Positions 60,415 through 64,000 of a stretch of 64,000 bases of DNA are shown piece after piece; position 1 is the stretch's first letter, and every line of letters starts with the position of its first letter. Location of the stretch: positions 248,001 through 312,000 of the forward strand of contig NZ_JACHGH010000002.1 of the NCBI RefSeq assembly GCF_014207435.1, written 5' to 3'. Below the pieces are notes generated by a model. That model saw only the letters and a program-made list of their open reading frames with translations, ran no database searches and had not been told where the DNA came from. Origin of the DNA: Salirhabdus euzebyi (GTDB lineage: Bacteria; Bacillota; Bacilli; Bacillales; Alkalibacillaceae). A program made the translations under genes and the position numbers.

Positions 60415-60540
60415 TGTTATACATAACCTCAACTGGTCGCTTGCATAGGCGACCATTACTCTTATAGTAATGGATTAATTTGAATACTTTGGTAGAATAA
60501 TAGAATAGAAATCTTACCATTATTTTTCGGAGGGGTTCAT

Positions 60541-61158
60541 TTGAAAAAGAACAAACAAATTAAGTTGAATGTCCTTTTAGCAGCTGCATTTTTAATTTTT
60601 TTTACGTTGTGGATTTTATCTGAGAAGGATAAAAAACTGTATGAATCCTATCTTTCAAATGAATTAGTGAAAAAGATCGTTCTCATTTCAGACACGCCCT
60701 CCTACAACTTAAGTATTTTACAGAATGTTTTAAAGACAGGGACACTGGAGAAAGTTCAAGCAGAAGAGTTAGAAATGGGATTTCGTGTAATTGCGTTCGA
60801 GACCCAGGCCGTGACGGAAATAGGACGTAATGTAGAGAGATTAAAGGACTTTAAAAACGACCAGGTTGTGAGTATAAACGCAGATTATGCTTATTTTTTT
60901 ATGCGATCAGATACTGATGAAGATGGAAAAAAGTTGACGGAGGAACAAATTAGCGAAATTAGAAAAATGGAGGAATTGATGATAGCGTATAGTAAAGTTG
61001 TAAATGATACATTGAAATACACGGGAGAAGCGGAAACGAAAGGGCATTCAGCAAAATTCAGTGAGTTTTATTTAGAGAAAGGAATTACGGATGATTACTG
61101 GGTTGATTTGCTAAAAGCATACGAACAGGTTACAACATTAAATCATCGTTTGCGTTAA
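60541..61158 (+). CDS. membrane-anchored protein of unknown function
   Basis: A 205-residue protein with an N-terminal anchor (about residues 10-25) and an extracellular helical domain (KLYESYLSNELVKKI, ERLKDFKNDQVVSIN, EEQISEIRKMEELMIAYSK). I recognise no family. TTG start behind TCGGAGGGG. The small membrane gene at 61264 follows at 105 bases and may or may not be linked. Confidence 0.6.
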   Translation: MKKNKQIKLNVLLAAAFLIFFTLWILSEKDKKLYESYLSNELVKKIVLISDTPSYNLSILQNVLKTGTLEKVQAEELEMGFRVIAFETQAVTEIGRNVERLKDFKNDQVVSINADYAYFFMRSDTDEDGKKLTEEQISEIRKMEELMIAYSKVVNDTLKYTGEAETKGHSAKFSEFYLEKGITDDYWVDLLKAYEQVTTLNHRLR

Positions 61159-61263
61159 TGAATTTACTGAAATAACATTTTTGGAGAGTCTTATATATTT
61201 TTATAAAAAATAACTTTCTACCTAGTGAGAATTTGGTAAATAGTCAACACTGGAGGGAACAAT

Positions 61264-61431
61264 TTGAAGTCGATTATTAATAAAAACAAGAAAATAATTT
61301 TAGTTTTTTTCTTGATATTTTTTTTCATTGCCGTTTTTCTTGATCTCAAATATGAGGGATTATTCTTTCAGCTTTTACCTGAATCCTTACAGTCTTATAT
61401 AGCTAGTTTTTTATCAATAAGTTCTAGCTAA
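61264..61431 (+). CDS. 55-residue single-span membrane protein
   Basis: A short TTG-start frame with a good ribosome site (GGAGGG, seven bases upstream). After MKSIINKNKK the protein has one hydrophobic span (about residues 11-27) and a mostly hydrophobic tail. It lies between two unknown genes and is closed by a terminator at 61486. Confidence 0.55.
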   Translation: MKSIINKNKKIILVFFLIFFFIAVFLDLKYEGLFFQLLPESLQSYIASFLSISSS

Positions 61432-61485
61432 AAATCAACAAGGTAGAATACAAACACTACTCAAAAAGCATAAGAAATAGATGTA

Positions 61486-61515
61486 GATCATCCAAATCGG
61501 GTGATCCTTTTTTTT
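61486..61515 (+). terminator. intrinsic terminator
   Basis: GATCATCC and GGGTGATC form an 8-bp stem with one G-U pair, followed by CTTTTTTTT. Confidence 0.75.
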
Positions 61516-61576
61516 ATACAAATACAATGGAATATTATGTTAATATTAAAGTGAAGGTGTATTGGAGGCAACGCGT

Positions 61577-62014
61577 ATGACATTTGAGGAGTTAGTGAAA
61601 GAAAAAGGGTATAGTATTTCGTTTGAAAGTATTATAGAACCAAGAACAAATGATGTAAAACTGAGGATAATAGTAAATAAGAGTGAAAATCCAACTGATT
61701 TGCTTATTTTTCCTCATCCTGATAGTAAAGTACAAACTTTACAAATAGACTTTAAAAATTACGTTACCTATTCCGTAATTTATATGGTTTATACGGTTGA
61801 AAATAGTACGGAAATAGCTGATGGAGACGCCTTTCAAATTTATGGTAAATCTAATTACTATGACTTTATTCAACGTGAAACGGTCTTAAATACTTTTTTT
61901 CCAAACGATAAATTAATACATTACTCATTAGCCTGTATGGAACATAAGGTAGATATAATTTCAAAACATGAACCGATAATTACAGAAATTGATCCTAAAA
62001 CTATTAAAAAATAA
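61577..62014 (+). CDS. soluble protein of unknown function
   Basis: A 145-residue protein without signal peptide or membrane span. It reads as an alternating alpha/beta sequence (ISFESIIEPRTNDVKLRIIV, VTYSVIYMVYTVENSTEIAD, FQIYGKSNYYDFIQRETVLN). I recognise no family; small immunity-like proteins of Firmicutes have this size and style, but there is no toxin next to it. ATG 61577 follows TTGGAGG. Confidence 0.55.
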   Translation: MTFEELVKEKGYSISFESIIEPRTNDVKLRIIVNKSENPTDLLIFPHPDSKVQTLQIDFKNYVTYSVIYMVYTVENSTEIADGDAFQIYGKSNYYDFIQRETVLNTFFPNDKLIHYSLACMEHKVDIISKHEPIITEIDPKTIKK

Positions 62015-62095
62015 AGTAGTTATAACATACAAGACTTTTTAGTAATTAATTGATTTAGAGAAAAAAAGAAGCGTGTTAGAAAGGAAGGTGAAATA

Positions 62096-62413
62096 TTGGC
62101 AGATTGGAAAATGTACACTATTACAACTGTTCAAGTATTAGCACTTTTAATTATTGGTTTATTCATAACTGATAATGTATTACGGGGAATTTATGAAGGT
62201 TTCGGTATAAAATTTGAAGGAAATGTATGGGTCAATTGGTTTGGAGTGTCTTATTTATTGTACTTTACTTATACAATAATACGGGGTCTTTTGATAAACA
62301 AAAAAAGCAACTATCTTAAAACACGAATGACATCTATTCTTTTCTGGTTACTATTTATTAGCTCAATCTATGCTGTTTTTGTTCCATTTGTTAAAGGTGA
62401 GAATCCATTCTAA
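62096..62413 (+). CDS. membrane protein of unknown function
   Basis: A 105-residue protein with three membrane segments (about residues 5-26, 42-61, 76-95) and a basic loop KKSNYLKTRM. No family is recognised. TTG start behind AAAGGAAGGTG. It resembles the next gene in size and topology, and both may be parts of a group of small membrane genes at the end of this window. Confidence 0.55.
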   Translation: MADWKMYTITTVQVLALLIIGLFITDNVLRGIYEGFGIKFEGNVWVNWFGVSYLLYFTYTIIRGLLINKKSNYLKTRMTSILFWLLFISSIYAVFVPFVKGENPF

Positions 62414-62533
62414 ATTATTTAAATAGTACAAGAAATAAATTATATAAATAATTTCTGAATTGATTCCTTTAATCTTACAATCAACTAAGTCTAAGATATA
62501 AAGTTTTGTTTTTTCAAAGAAAGGAGATGGAAG

Positions 62534-62839
62534 ATGTTACTTATATTACTTTTTGTTGTGTTAGCTATTGGTCTTGTTAGTCAGATAAAAGAAATAAAAA
62601 TAATCCGGGATAATCGGCCGTTTTATCAACATTACAAAAGACTAATTTTTGGTAACTATTTATGTACTATTTCCTATACAGGACTTCTATTTTCTTTTGG
62701 CTTAAACATATTGGTTTACTATCAGTTTCTTCATGAAAGTGGCATGGCAAACCTTTTTATCAATTTTGGATTTTTTATTTTTTTTGCCATACTCATTACA
62801 TCCAAGATCTGGGTTATCCCTAAAGAAATTACTATTTAA
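62534..62839 (+). CDS. membrane protein of unknown function
   Basis: A 101-residue protein with three membrane segments (about residues 2-16, 41-61, 74-93) separated by a basic loop (IKEIKIIRDNRPFYQHYKRL). No family is recognised. The start ATG follows AAAGGAGATGG. It is convergent with the minus-strand gene at 62947, with hairpin arms CGCTTGG/CCAAGCG (62899-62930) between them. Confidence 0.58.
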   Translation: MLLILLFVVLAIGLVSQIKEIKIIRDNRPFYQHYKRLIFGNYLCTISYTGLLFSFGLNILVYYQFLHESGMANLFINFGFFIFFAILITSKIWVIPKEITI

Positions 62840-62946
62840 AGTCTGAAAATAGGTTTTGGTATGACAAGGCCCTAATCAAAAAAAATACAAAATGAAAGAA
62901 CGCTTGGGTCATTTCCTAACAAGTCCAAGCGCTTCTCAGTAGTTTC

Positions 62947-63171
62947 CTACAAATTTTCTGTATTAATTCTTGGAAGCTCTGATTCAAGAGCAGCTGTTGC
63001 ACGTGCATTTTCATTGTGGCGATCGGTATTGGGATCTTTATCTAGATTATTGTCGTTTTCTATGTCTTCAGAAATGTTAAAGCCAGCCATCTCTGGGTTC
63101 GGCGGTAAGCCTTCTTCTTGCTTCATGTAGGATGATTGGTTTTTCATGTTTTTTTCTTCCTTGTCAGCCAT
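62947..63171 (-). CDS. small acidic hydrophilic protein
   Basis: A 74-residue protein of very polar composition (KEEKNMKNQSSYMKQEEGLP, SEDIENDNNLDKDPNTDRHN), with no hydrophobic core, so probably disordered. It resembles in style the small acid-rich or sporulation-associated proteins of Bacillaceae, but I cannot name it. ATG 63171 follows GGTAGGAGGTG on the minus strand, a near-perfect ribosome site. Confidence 0.65.
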   Translation of the reverse strand: MADKEEKNMKNQSSYMKQEEGLPPNPEMAGFNISEDIENDNNLDKDPNTDRHNENARATAALESELPRINTENL

Positions 63172-63332
63172 CTTTTCACCTCCTACCGATAATATGTCCA
63201 ACTTAGCTTTATTAATTTATTTTGGGGTAAGTTTTAAGTTGAGCGTGGATGAAATAGGTGATGTAACTTTTCTATAAAAACAATCGTCAAAAATTTATAT
63301 ATATATGATTTCAATTTAAAGGGGGAACTTAG

Positions 63333-63806
63333 ATGATTACATTACAAGAAAAATATAAAAAGCGTCCGATTCGTTTTCTTGAACTTTGGGAAAAGGAAGG
63401 CTGGACCATGAAGTTGTATGGCATTTCGTATAAGAGTGAATATCCAAGGAAAGAGTTGATTTCTAAAGCAAAAGAACTTGCGTCAAAGACACTTCCTTCG
63501 CCTGCAGTTACTGACAATAGATATGGAGTAGGGTTTATAGGAATACATGATGGTTTAGGGGCTAGTTTTATTTTTATAGATTGGTGGTCGGATGAAAATG
63601 AACTTAACCATCACGTGTATGTTGCATCACATGAACATCCGGATGAATACGAATATTTTACCCCAAAGGGATTAATTGCCTGTTGTTGGGATTTAAAGGT
63701 TCTCAGCTTTGAAAGAGATAGCTGGGTTAAAACGGTGTTAGATCATCCAAGTGGTATTCCAAACGTAAAGGAATATTTAGAGCTGCAACTAAATGAAAAT
63801 GTATAG
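63333..63806 (+). CDS. conserved-looking soluble protein of unknown function
   Basis: A 157-residue protein with no signal or membrane span. RPIRFLELWEKEGWTMKLYG at the start, YGVGFIGIHDGLGASFIFID and WWSDENELNHHVYVASHEHP in the middle are distinctive; I recall similar proteins in both Firmicutes and Proteobacteria, sometimes labelled isochorismatase without reason. Several His and Asp/Glu residues could bind metal. The start follows AAAGGGGGAAC. Confidence 0.65.
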   Translation: MITLQEKYKKRPIRFLELWEKEGWTMKLYGISYKSEYPRKELISKAKELASKTLPSPAVTDNRYGVGFIGIHDGLGASFIFIDWWSDENELNHHVYVASHEHPDEYEYFTPKGLIACCWDLKVLSFERDSWVKTVLDHPSGIPNVKEYLELQLNENV

Positions 63807-63871
63807 TGTTGAACTAGTGTTTGCTGTTCTTCACGATGCTTTTAGGAAATATCCATAATGGGGGTATATTA

Positions 63872-64000
63872 GTGAATCGTTTATTTTTACATTTGGAAGG
63901 GGCGTTTTTCTTCCTTTTAAGTATTGTTTGGTATGCTTCTTATGACTTTAGCTGGTTAGTCTTTTTTATTTTGTTATTTGTTCCAGATATTTCGATGATA
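63872..64000 (+). CDS. DUF4260-like membrane protein (N-terminal part)
   Basis: A frame opened by GTG 63872 behind ATGGGGGT runs off the window after 43 residues. HLEGAFFFLLSIVWYA, then WLVFFILLFVPDISMI, match the start of the DUF4260 family (small multi-pass membrane proteins of unknown function), in which the HLEG and PD-S-M motifs are conserved. The remainder lies outside. Confidence 0.78.
   Translation, partial: MNRLFLHLEGAFFFLLSIVWYASYDFSWLVFFILLFVPDISMI

Noticed and set aside
50486-64000. A prophage or integrative element
   Set aside because: There is no integrase, terminase, capsid, relaxase or attachment-site repeat; the small genes look like scattered accessory genes.

Overview
The window looks like chromosomal DNA of a low-GC, Gram-positive, aerobic Bacillaceae member (Oceanobacillus/Virgibacillus/Ornithinibacillus-like by gene content; I cannot name the genus). 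The grounds are strong AGGAGG-type ribosome sites with frequent TTG/GTG starts, a TnrA-type MerR regulator, a CcpA-type cre site, lipobox lipoproteins, DUF1450 and FbpA-like proteins, and two yybP-ykoY manganese riboswitches.

Region 1 (1-16.4 kb) is a CoA-thioester catabolic island: the end of an acyl-CoA dehydrogenase, a thiolase, an acyl-CoA ligase, then an operon of acyl-CoA dehydrogenase, SDR, two MaoC-fold subunits, a second acyl-CoA dehydrogenase, a second SDR and a second thiolase. A TetR regulator, a hot-dog thioesterase, a crotonase with isomerase-like residues and a complete Liv-type ABC importer (two permeases, two ATPases, binding lipoprotein) follow. An identical 14-bp palindrome precedes both the dehydrogenase operon and the thioesterase, and a cre-like site precedes the transporter. 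The likely job is import, CoA activation and beta-oxidation of an unidentified carboxylic acid. Two face-to-face pairs of an intergenic repeat family lie at 3.1-3.5 kb and 16.4-16.85 kb.

Region 2 (16.9-31 kb) holds a DHA2 efflux pump, two successive transcription units each led by a yybP-ykoY riboswitch (a CNNM/CorC-type membrane protein and a small membrane protein), an lrgAB-like pair followed by two small proteins, tnrA, a DJ-1/PfpI protein, a CBO0543-family gene broken by an amber codon, a TetR/efflux divergon, a methyltransferase and acetyltransferases.

Region 3 (31-43 kb) includes a DUF3892 protein, a DIP1984-family protein with a tRNA-like RNA element in its 3' untranslated region, transporters, a threonine-aldolase-like enzyme, a redox-type regulator divergent from sodA, a DUF1450/flavin reductase/ferredoxin group, a DsbA-like oxidoreductase and a regulator/efflux pair.

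Region 4 (43-64 kb) is accessory: acetyltransferases, a hydrolase, a vanadium-haloperoxidase-like protein, PhzF, an HD-GYP protein, at least six small lipoproteins, VOC and DinB proteins, and many small membrane proteins and gene remnants with no recognised function. All calls come from reading the sequence; no database search was possible.
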